Of a stretch of 38,201 bases of DNA, positions 31,510-38,201 are shown piece after piece. Positions within the stretch are counted from its first letter, which is position 1. Each line of letters starts with the position of its first letter. The position numbers were made by a program, and so were the translations under genes. The DNA is from an uncultured Oscillospiraceae bacterium (GTDB lineage: Bacteria > Bacillota > Clostridia > Oscillospirales > Oscillospiraceae): NCBI GenBank assembly GCA_947625965.1, contig CANQQO010000012.1, positions 1-38,201 of the forward strand, in the 5' to 3' direction. A model generated the notes under the pieces. That model ran no database searches. It saw nothing but the letters and a program-made list of their open reading frames with translations, and was not told the origin of the DNA.

Positions 31510-32865
31510 TCAGTCCCCGGCCATTCGGGGGCGGAAGCCCTCCGTTTGCTCGATCCAGTCCAGAAGCGGCTCTCGCAGGGCGTCCCGCTGGGGGAAGTAG
31601 GCCGGGTCCCCCGCCAGATTGGAGAGCTCATAGGGGTCCGCCCGCAGGTCGTACAAAAAGTCGTCGGCGTATACCCGGGACCCCGGGGCGGCGCTGCCGT
31701 CCACATTCGGCGCGTGGATGGCGTAGAGCCAGTCTGCCGTGCGGATGCACCGGCCCACCCGGCTCTCGGAGATCTGGGCGAACACCCGGTCCGGCCGGTT
31801 TGGGTCCTTTCCGACCACCACGTCCAGCAGGTTTTCCCCGATCATGGCGTCCCCCACGTCTACCCCCGCCAGGGCCAGCAGGGTCTTGGGCACGCTGGCG
31901 GTGCTCACCAGGCTCCCCACGTGGAGGCCGCCTCGGAAGGGACCTCCGGCGATCACCAGCGGGACCCGCAGCGCCGAGTCGTGGCAGGTGCGCTTGTAAT
32001 CGTCCGCGCCGCACAGATTCGCGTCCCGGTTCCGGGTCTTGAAGTGGGAGCCGTGGTCGGACAGGAAGACGACGACCGTATTCTCATACAGCCCCTCCTC
32101 CTTCAGCCGGGAGAGAAGCCTGCCCAGATTGGCGTCCAGACTGGCGCAGGCCCCCAGGTAGTCCGGGTATTCCTCCTGCCAGTCCCCCTCCAGGGCCGCC
32201 AGGTCCGGCGGCACGGGGAAGTCACGGAACCGTTCCTTGGAGCCGGGAGGCCCTTCGTAATGGTGGTGATTGTTCTGGTGGTGGGGCTCGATGTGGGACA
32301 CGGTCAGGAAAAAGGGCTTGCCCTTGTCCCGCTCCCGGAAGAAGTCCAGGGCCATGTCCGTGATGCAGTCCACCCGGTAGCCGTCGAAGGTCCGCTTGCG
32401 GCCCGCCTCGTCGAAGACGTAGCCGCCGTAGCCGTCGGAGGTGAATTCCAGCACATCCGCCGCCCGCCAGAAGCCGTTGTACCCGCCCCGCAGCTCCCGG
32501 GGGACGGGCTTGTCGAAGAAGTCCAGCCGCTGGTGGTACTGTTCATCTCCGTCGCTGGCCAGATGCCATTTCCCCACATAACCGGTCTCGTAGCCCGCCT
32601 CGGTGAAGTAATTTGCCAGGGTCTTTACGTTCTGAGGAAGCATGATATTGTTGCGGAAGCAGCCGATGTCCGTGGCCCAGCGGCCGGTTTGGAGCATGGC
32701 CCGAAAGGGCCCGCACACCGGCTGAGGCGTGAACGCCTGGTCGAAGGCCACGCCCTCCGCCGCCAGGGCGTCCAGATTCGGCGTGATGGGAAGGCTTTGA
32801 CCAAAGCAGCCGCAGGTGTCCGCCCGCTGCTGGTCGGTAAAATAAACGAGAATATTTGGTTTCAT
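31510..32865 (-). CDS. S1-family sulfatase without signal peptide
   Basis: 451 residues. The S1 sulfatase signature is present: CGPFR with Cys51 as the residue converted to formylglycine, metal ligands in FTDQQRAD (Asp11) and in FLSDHGSHF, and GKWHL. It should remove sulfate esters from a sugar. The protein begins MKPNILVYFTD with no signal peptide or membrane anchor, so it acts in the cytoplasm. Its start overlaps the GH112 stop as ATGA, a tight coupling. Context suggests that it desulfates sulfated galacto-N-biose, GalNAc or Gal after import; this is inference. A maturation enzyme (anSME or FGE) must exist elsewhere; none is in the window. Confidence 0.92.
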   Translation of the reverse strand: MKPNILVYFTDQQRADTCGCFGQSLPITPNLDALAAEGVAFDQAFTPQPVCGPFRAMLQTGRWATDIGCFRNNIMLPQNVKTLANYFTEAGYETGYVGKWHLASDGDEQYHQRLDFFDKPVPRELRGGYNGFWRAADVLEFTSDGYGGYVFDEAGRKRTFDGYRVDCITDMALDFFRERDKGKPFFLTVSHIEPHHQNNHHHYEGPPGSKERFRDFPVPPDLAALEGDWQEEYPDYLGACASLDANLGRLLSRLKEEGLYENTVVVFLSDHGSHFKTRNRDANLCGADDYKRTCHDSALRVPLVIAGGPFRGGLHVGSLVSTASVPKTLLALAGVDVGDAMIGENLLDVVVGKDPNRPDRVFAQISESRVGRCIRTADWLYAIHAPNVDGSAAPGSRVYADDFLYDLRADPYELSNLAGDPAYFPQRDALREPLLDWIEQTEGFRPRMAGD

Positions 32866-35048
32866 TGACTCTCCCCGATCTCATACCAGCGGATCTCGTT
32901 GGGGGACAGTTCCACGGAATAGCTGTCCCTGTCCGTCCAGACGGTGGTCTGCTGGCGTTCGTTAGTATTGTTGACGACGCAGTATTTTCCGCTGTCCAGG
33001 TAGGCGTGGACCTCCACATTCCAGTTGGAGCTGAACCAGCGGTGCAGCTCCCCCTCCCCGTGGGCCGACCAGAGGATGGCCCGGTAGAGAAGGCGGGTGT
33101 TGGAGAAGCTGTAGGGAAGGCCGCTGATGTAGACGCACCGGCCGCCGCCGAATTCATTGGCCGAAAGCCGGACCTCCCGGTCCCGCTGGATCAGCACCTG
33201 GGCCCCGGGCAGGGCGTAGACGTCCGAGGGACAGTGGCCGAAGTCCACCTCCCCGGAGCGGTCCCGGAGGATGAAGTGATCGGGATGCTCCTGCCAGTTG
33301 TACTTGTCGTAGCCCAGGGTGGCGCCGGTCTCCTTCTCCACCCCCAGGGCCTGGGCAAGCTGGAAGTAATGGCCCTGGTACTGGTGGCCGGAGGGCTCGC
33401 CCACGCCGAGGAAGCCGCCGCCCCGGTAGATGAAGCCCCGGACCGTGGCCGTGATCTCCGGGTCCTCCCAGACCGGGCCGCCGGTGTGGGCCGTGTCGCC
33501 GTCGCCGATGTTCAAAAGAACGTCCACGCCGTCCAGGACCCCCGGGTCCTCCTTGAGATCTTCAAAGCTGAGGAACCGCACGTCGAAGGGCGCGCCGGAC
33601 AGGGCCTCGATCACGCCGGCGTAGCCGTAGTTTTTCCTGTGATACAGGGCGTGGTGGACCATGTGGCAGCCCCAGGAGCGCATTTTGCCCCAGGCGTTGA
33701 GCACCGCCACCGTCTTGACGCAGTAGGGCTTCGCGCCGTGGACATTGGCGTAGAGCTGACGGAACTCTTCGCACACCTGCTCCACATAGTCGAGGAAGCC
33801 GGGGGCCTCCAGGGCCAGCTTTAGATAGCCGCCGTAGCCGATCCGGTCGATGGGACTGCGGAGAATGGCCCGCCGGGCGGTGACCCAATTGAACCTGGCC
33901 TCCCCGATGGGGTCGCCGCCCTCGTGGAAGGTGTCCGGGAAGAAGTAGGGCAGGAAGCGGCCCTCGGTGTACTTCACGCCGGGGATGTCGCTGATCAGGC
34001 GCAGGGTGGAGCCGTTGCCCACGCTGCCCACCACCGCGTCCAGCCCGATGGTGGGGAACTCGTCCATAAACGGCTCGGTGCCGATCCAGTGGTCGCCCAG
34101 GAACATCATGGCCTCCTTGCCGTACTCGTGGACGATGTCCACCATTTCTCTGGCCAGGGCGGCCACCTCCCGGCGCTGGAAGGCCATGAAATCCCGGTAT
34201 TCCCGGGTGGGGGACCGGTACTGGTTGTTGTAGTAGCCCTGATCGATGATGTACTCGGGCCGGAAGGGGTAGCCCGCCTCCTTCTCGAACCGCTCCAGGA
34301 TGTAGGGGCTCACCGACGCGCTGTAGCCGTACCAGTCCACGTACTTTTCCCGCTTCAGCTCGTCGAAGATCAGGGTGAACTGGTGGAAAAAGGTGGTGAA
34401 GCGGATCACATCTACGTAGGGATGCTCCCGGCAGAACCGCCGGAGCCGTTCCAGGGAGTAGGCGCGGCTCTTGGGCTGGCGCACGTCGAAGGTGATCTGA
34501 TGCTCGAAATTGGTCCAGCCGTTGGTGACGGCGTTGTACATATGCACCGGGTCCCAGATGAGGTAGGCCAGGAAGCTGACGGTGTACTCATGGTAAGCTT
34601 TCGGCGCGGGGATGATCACGCTGCCCCGGGCCTCGTTAAACTCCCATTCGCCGACCACCGTGCCCGCTGTGCGGTCGATGACCTCCCACCACCGCTTCGG
34701 GTCGTCCCGGCCGTTTACCCGCATCAGCTCGGGGCTGATGCCCTTCAGCAGCGCGATCTCCAGGGGCCCGCCGGCGGCGGTCTGGAAGCCGGTCATGATG
34801 TAGCACTGCTGGATCTCCTCCGGGTTGGCCTTGGCCCAGGCGTTGTCCTTGCGGGTGGTATAATAGGTCGCGTATACCTTGGCCCCCACGTTTCGCAGCT
34901 CCGCCGGGAACTCGGTCCCGTCGCAGTCGCGGATGGCGTCGGCGCCCAGGCGCTTGACCACCGCCAGCGTTTCCGGCACTACGTCCAGGTCCGTGGGTAT
35001 GGTGACGCGGCCAGTTGAATGATTCATGCTTTTGATCCTCGATTCCAT
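32862..35048 (-). CDS. lnpA: GH112 1,3-beta-galactosyl-N-acetylhexosamine phosphorylase (galacto-N-biose/lacto-N-biose phosphorylase)
   Basis: 728 residues, cytoplasmic. It splits Gal-beta-1,3-GalNAc or -GlcNAc with phosphate to galactose-1-phosphate and the N-acetylhexosamine. The match to the bifidobacterial enzyme is clear along the whole length: STGRVTIPTD at the start, WEVIDRTAGTVV, HEYTVSFLAYLIWDPVHMYN, DVIRFTTFFHQFTLIFDE, EAMMFLGDHWIGTEPF (the Asp here is the likely general acid), GVKYTEGRFLPYFFPDTF, NAWGKMRSW, GVGEPS and a C-terminal beta domain with YCVVNNT. The first ATG (35048) has AGGAAA upstream; ATG at 35027 with GAGGAT gives the length usual for the family. Preference for galacto-N-biose over lacto-N-biose is inferred from the GH101 partner. 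Confidence 0.94.
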   Translation of the reverse strand: MESRIKSMNHSTGRVTIPTDLDVVPETLAVVKRLGADAIRDCDGTEFPAELRNVGAKVYATYYTTRKDNAWAKANPEEIQQCYIMTGFQTAAGGPLEIALLKGISPELMRVNGRDDPKRWWEVIDRTAGTVVGEWEFNEARGSVIIPAPKAYHEYTVSFLAYLIWDPVHMYNAVTNGWTNFEHQITFDVRQPKSRAYSLERLRRFCREHPYVDVIRFTTFFHQFTLIFDELKREKYVDWYGYSASVSPYILERFEKEAGYPFRPEYIIDQGYYNNQYRSPTREYRDFMAFQRREVAALAREMVDIVHEYGKEAMMFLGDHWIGTEPFMDEFPTIGLDAVVGSVGNGSTLRLISDIPGVKYTEGRFLPYFFPDTFHEGGDPIGEARFNWVTARRAILRSPIDRIGYGGYLKLALEAPGFLDYVEQVCEEFRQLYANVHGAKPYCVKTVAVLNAWGKMRSWGCHMVHHALYHRKNYGYAGVIEALSGAPFDVRFLSFEDLKEDPGVLDGVDVLLNIGDGDTAHTGGPVWEDPEITATVRGFIYRGGGFLGVGEPSGHQYQGHYFQLAQALGVEKETGATLGYDKYNWQEHPDHFILRDRSGEVDFGHCPSDVYALPGAQVLIQRDREVRLSANEFGGGRCVYISGLPYSFSNTRLLYRAILWSAHGEGELHRWFSSNWNVEVHAYLDSGKYCVVNNTNERQQTTVWTDRDSYSVELSPNEIRWYEIGESQ

Positions 35049-35063
35049 TTGGTTTTCCTTTCC

Positions 35064-35930
35064 TCAGCCCTTTACGCCGCCTCCGGTGACGCCGGCAATG
35101 ATCTTCTCGGACAGGAACAGATACAGCAGGAAGGTGGGCAGGAATACGATGATGACCGCCGCGAACAGTCCACCGTAATTGCCCGTGTATTTCATGGCGT
35201 TGACGATTTGCAGCAGGCCCACGCCTACAGGCGTCGCGCTTCCCTCGGGGGTGAAGATCAGGGCCATGAAGAATTCGTTCCAGACGGACAGGAAGTTGAA
35301 GATCGTCACGGTGACCACCGCGGGCTGCACCAGGGGGAGCATAATGACCCAAAAGGTCTTGGCCGGCGGGCAGCCGTCCAGAGCCGCCGCCTCCTCATAG
35401 GTCGTGGACAGCGTGGAGAAAAAGTCCAGCAGATAGATGGTGGTGTAGGGCACCCGCAGCATGATGTAGAGCAGGATGAGCAGGACCCGGCCCCGCAGAT
35501 CCCAACGGACGGCCAGGGAGTACAGCGGCATGATGATCATGATGGCCGGCACGCTCATGGCGATGACCAGGCCGATCCGAATGGCCTTGCTGCCGACGAA
35601 GCCCCAGCGGGACAGCACATAGGCCGCCGGCGCGGAGATGACCAGCACCCCCGCGCAGGAGACCAGGGAGTACAGCAGGGAGTTGGCGAAGAACACGGAC
35701 ACCTTCTGGGTCTGCCAGGCGGTCACATAGTTTTCCCAGTGGAAACCGGTGGCAAATTCCAGGACCTTGCCGGAGAAGATCTCCTTGGAGGTGGACAAAC
35801 TGGCCGCGAAGATCCAGAACAGCATCACCGCCGTAAACAGGACCCAGAGGATCACCACGAGATAACCGGGCAGCAGGGACGCCTCCTTGCGCCAGTTGAT
35901 TTTTTCATGATATTTTCTTCTTTTGAACAT
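35064..35930 (-). CDS. Sugar ABC transporter permease, MalG type
   Basis: 288 residues with six membrane helices and the contact loop YEEAAALDGCPPAKTFWVIM, as in MalG-type (CUT1) permeases. With the neighbouring permease it forms the import channel, here probably for galacto-N-biose-type disaccharides. I set the start at the ATG at 35930 because AAGGAGG sits 8 bases upstream; the in-frame GTG at 35939 overlaps that site. No ATPase gene is in the operon, so a shared MsmX-type ATPase encoded elsewhere is likely. Confidence 0.92.
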   Translation of the reverse strand: MFKRRKYHEKINWRKEASLLPGYLVVILWVLFTAVMLFWIFAASLSTSKEIFSGKVLEFATGFHWENYVTAWQTQKVSVFFANSLLYSLVSCAGVLVISAPAAYVLSRWGFVGSKAIRIGLVIAMSVPAIMIIMPLYSLAVRWDLRGRVLLILLYIMLRVPYTTIYLLDFFSTLSTTYEEAAALDGCPPAKTFWVIMLPLVQPAVVTVTIFNFLSVWNEFFMALIFTPEGSATPVGVGLLQIVNAMKYTGNYGGLFAAVIIVFLPTFLLYLFLSEKIIAGVTGGGVKG

Positions 35931-35943
35931 CGCGAACACCTCC

Positions 35944-36837
35944 TTAATACTCCAGATCGCCGTCTTTGATCAGGAAATTGGTCAGCGCGTACACAATGAC
36001 AATGATGACGGCCAGCACCACGCCCACCGCCGCGCCGGCGCCGGCGTCCAGATTGACGACGCCTTTCCCGCCGAACACCGTATCGTACAGGTACACCACC
36101 GGCACGATGGTGGAGCCCTCGGTATTCACCGGGGAGAACATCTTCGTCCAAAGGAAGAAGGTGGTGGCGTTGATGCTCCAGAAGGTGATGGAGGTCTTCA
36201 GGATGCCCTTCAGCAGGGGCAGGGTGATGGAGAAGAACTGGCGCACCTTCCCGGCGCCGTCCAGGGTGGCCGCCTCGAACAGGTCCTGGGGGATCCCCTC
36301 GATGCCGCTGATGTAAATCAGCATATAGTAGCCCACGGAGCCGAAGATAAAGGCGGCCATCATGGCCCAGAATTTCAAATCGGTGCCCAGCCAGCGGACA
36401 GATTCCAGCCCGACCATTTCCAGCATGGTGTTGAGCAGGCCGTAGTCGTAGTTGAAAATGTACTGCACCCACATGGTGGCCAGGGCCACGGCGCTGATGA
36501 TATTGGGCAGATAGATGGCGGCGCGGAAGAATTTCTTGCCCCGAATGCCGCTGGTCAGGATCACCGCCATGATCATGGACAGGGCCAGCGTGATCACGCC
36601 GCCTACCAGCCAGATGAGCAGCATATTCTTCATGGAGGTGATAAAGTCGGCGGTGTGGAGGATCTTGAAGTAGTTATCCAGACCGTTGAAGGTCCAGGTG
36701 CTGGTGCTGGCCGTCAGATTCGTCACATGGAAAAAGCTCATCAGCACCGTCCGGGCCACGGGATATAGATACATCAGCACCAGAGTGACGACGGTGGGCG
36801 CGATAAAGCAGGCGATCATGGCTTTGTTTTTTCTCAT
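35944..36837 (-). CDS. Sugar ABC transporter permease, MalF type
   Basis: 297 residues, six membrane helices, with the contact loop LFEAATLDGAGKVRQFFSIT of CUT1 permeases. GAGGTGAT lies about 7 bases before the ATG. It follows the solute-binding protein gene after a terminator-like hairpin and precedes the MalG-type permease with only 13 bases between them. Confidence 0.93.
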   Translation of the reverse strand: MRKNKAMIACFIAPTVVTLVLMYLYPVARTVLMSFFHVTNLTASTSTWTFNGLDNYFKILHTADFITSMKNMLLIWLVGGVITLALSMIMAVILTSGIRGKKFFRAAIYLPNIISAVALATMWVQYIFNYDYGLLNTMLEMVGLESVRWLGTDLKFWAMMAAFIFGSVGYYMLIYISGIEGIPQDLFEAATLDGAGKVRQFFSITLPLLKGILKTSITFWSINATTFFLWTKMFSPVNTEGSTIVPVVYLYDTVFGGKGVVNLDAGAGAAVGVVLAVIIVIVYALTNFLIKDGDLEY

Positions 36838-36863
36838 TTCAGAATCACCTCAAATCCGTATTT

Positions 36864-36902
36864 CAGAAAAACAGGCGGCGCCGTATGAGGCGTCGCCTGT
36901 TT
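36864..36902 (-). terminator. Hairpin with T-run between the binding-protein and permease genes
   Basis: A 14-bp stem with one mismatch (36869-36882 with 36889-36902), 6-base loop and TTTTTC on the minus strand. It looks like a partial terminator that makes the binding protein more abundant than the permeases, a common arrangement in sugar ABC operons. Confidence 0.75.
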
Positions 36903-36954
36903 CATGGAAATGGTCAATTCATACTACTTTATAGTACCCAGACCGAGCTCCGGC

Positions 36955-38201
36955 TTAGTACAGCGCGTCGATGGCCGCGCAGAAGTCGGCGCCGGTGGCG
37001 TACTTGCCCTCGAAGAGCTCGACGAACAGGGTCTTCATGGTGCCCCAAGCGGCGTGGGTGTTCAATCCGGTGCACCAGCCGAAGGTGGCTTCCGCGTTCT
37101 TCAGGGTATCGACGGCGGTGGGCAGGTAGGAGCAGGTGTTGCTGGGATCGGCGGGGATCTGCTTGGCGGTGTCGGCCATGGTCTGATCCCACTTGCCGGT
37201 GACCAGGTACATACAGAAGTCAAAGGCCGCCTGCTGGTTCTCGCTGTAGGAGGCGATGGCCAGGCCGTTGGCGCCGATGTACACGGAGTCGGGGTCCGCG
37301 CCGCCTTCCACGGCGGGATAGTTGATCAGGCCCCAGTTGGTATCGCCCATGACGCCGTCGACCTCGGCGGTCACGTAGTTGGCGCAGACCACCATGGCGG
37401 CCTCGCCGGTGCCGACCTTGTTCTGGCTGGCGGGATACTCGTCGGGAGCGCCGTCCACCAGGTAGCCGGCGTTGATCAGGTCGATGAGCTCCTGAGCGGC
37501 GGCGACTGCGCCCTCATTCTCCGTCCAGTGGCCGCTGTCCCGCAGCGCGGCGATGCCGTCCTCGCCAAGATGGCGGACCAACTGATTGTAGAAGGTGAAG
37601 TTGCAGTAGGCGCTGTCCTGGGCCAGAGGCGCGATGCCGGCCTCCTTCAGCTTGGCGCAGACGTCCAGGAACTCCGCCCAGGTGGTGGGAAGATCGGTGA
37701 TGCCGGCCTGGTCGAAGGCATCCCGGTTGTAGAAGATGCCGCCGATCTGAGGCTGCTCCACGATGCTGTTCAGGTAGCCGGCCCAGGCGACGGACTGGGC
37801 GGCGAAGATGGGATAGCTGTGGCTGGCATAGTCAGCGGCTTTCGCCATCTCGGTCAAGTCGGCGGTGTAGTCCTTGTAGACGTTGCCGATCCGGTTGTAG
37901 TCGTCCTCGAAGATGTCGATGGCGTCGCCGGCCTCGAGGGAGGCGGACAGCAGGGTGTTGATGTCGCGGCCCTTCCACTCGATGTTGATGTGAGCGCCGG
38001 TCTCCTCTTCAAAAGCGGCGGCGGCCTGCTCGATCACATTGGCCTGGGGCTCTCCGGCGCTCCACATGGACCAGTAGTTCAGGGTCACACCCTCGTACTT
38101 CTTGCCCTCGGGGGCGTTGCTCGTGGGGGGCTCGGTCTGCTTATCGGTGGTCTTGGGGGGATCGGTCTGCTTGTCGCTGGCCTTGGGGGGATCGGTCTGA
38201 T
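36955..38201 (-). CDS. Family 1 extracellular solute-binding lipoprotein, start outside the window
   Basis: At least 415 residues; the frame is open to the window end, so the signal peptide and lipid Cys lie beyond 38201, and the GTG at 38088 is internal. The visible N-terminus is a Pro/Thr/Lys/Asp-rich linker of 10-residue repeats, then the mature fold from TLNYWSMWS, with IFYNRDAFDQAGI and a C-terminal lobe. This is the CUT1 binding-protein pattern, matching the MalF/MalG permeases downstream. By context it should bind galacto-N-biose or lacto-N-biose outside the cell, as the bifidobacterial GL-BP does; the ligand is inferred. Confidence 0.9.
   Translation of the reverse strand, partial: QTDPPKASDKQTDPPKTTDKQTEPPTSNAPEGKKYEGVTLNYWSMWSAGEPQANVIEQAAAAFEEETGAHINIEWKGRDINTLLSASLEAGDAIDIFEDDYNRIGNVYKDYTADLTEMAKAADYASHSYPIFAAQSVAWAGYLNSIVEQPQIGGIFYNRDAFDQAGITDLPTTWAEFLDVCAKLKEAGIAPLAQDSAYCNFTFYNQLVRHLGEDGIAALRDSGHWTENEGAVAAAQELIDLINAGYLVDGAPDEYPASQNKVGTGEAAMVVCANYVTAEVDGVMGDTNWGLINYPAVEGGADPDSVYIGANGLAIASYSENQQAAFDFCMYLVTGKWDQTMADTAKQIPADPSNTCSYLPTAVDTLKNAEATFGWCTGLNTHAAWGTMKTLFVELFEGKYATGADFCAAIDALY
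38131..38201 (-). repeat. 30-bp tandem repeats coding the lipoprotein linker
   Basis: Two full 30-bp units and part of a third (phase ATCGGTCTGCTT... on the + strand) encode QTDPPKASDK, QTDPPKTTDK and a diverged QTEPPTS. They form a flexible spacer between the membrane lipid anchor and the binding domain. More copies may continue past the window. Confidence 0.85.

Noticed and set aside
38131..38201. CRISPR-like repeats
   Set aside because: The units are contiguous, in frame and code a linker; there are no spacers.

Overview
The window looks like chromosomal DNA from a GC-rich, low-oxygen gut Firmicute, most likely a clostridial Oscillospiraceae-type bacterium. The evidence is strong Shine-Dalgarno sites, several TTG/GTG starts, a sortase-type C-terminal signal, lipoproteins, a BlaI/BlaR1 pair, an Agr-type locus and a Bacillus-like Pho box. 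The taxon is inferred from gene content; there is no rRNA in the window.

Region 1 (1-7130, + strand) is the end of a fructan/sucrose operon. It holds a GH32-like enzyme cut by the window edge, a DUF624 (YesL-like) membrane protein, a cytoplasmic GH32 fructosidase, a PfkB fructokinase and a GH32 lipoprotein. A strong bidirectional terminator follows. Inferred flow: fructans are cut at the surface, imported, hydrolysed to fructose and phosphorylated.

Region 2 (7242-14604, - strand) is regulatory. It contains a BlaI repressor with an M56 (BlaR1-type) membrane protease that has an unusual large extracytoplasmic domain, and an Agr-type locus: a LytTR regulator and GHKL kinase (with their own promoter and terminator), then an AgrB-type peptidase with its own promoter and a pair of direct repeats resembling LytTR sites. 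AgrB is translationally coupled to an unrecognised membrane-anchored protein, followed by a 33-residue hydrophobic ORF. No ordinary agrD is visible. A serine hydrolase is transcribed divergently from the regulator.

Region 3 (16041-24538, + strand) holds a SWIM zinc-finger protein, the remains of an IS transposase, and a complete phosphate module: Pho box, pstS, pstC, pstA, pstB, phoU, an internal promoter, a PhoB/PhoP-type regulator and PhoR, closed by a terminator. Its base composition appears less GC-rich than the two carbohydrate clusters.

Region 4 (24637-38201, - strand) is an O-glycan (mucin core-1) operon. In transcription order it encodes a solute-binding lipoprotein (cut by the window edge), two ABC permeases, a GH112 galacto-N-biose/lacto-N-biose phosphorylase, an S1 sulfatase without signal peptide, and a 2228-residue wall-anchored GH101 endo-alpha-N-acetylgalactosaminidase. 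Inferred flow: GH101 frees galacto-N-biose from mucin-type glycoproteins, the ABC transporter imports it, GH112 splits it with phosphate, and the sulfatase desulfates imported sugars. The coupling of a cytoplasmic sulfatase to GH112 and the AgrD-less Agr locus are the two points I find most worth following up.
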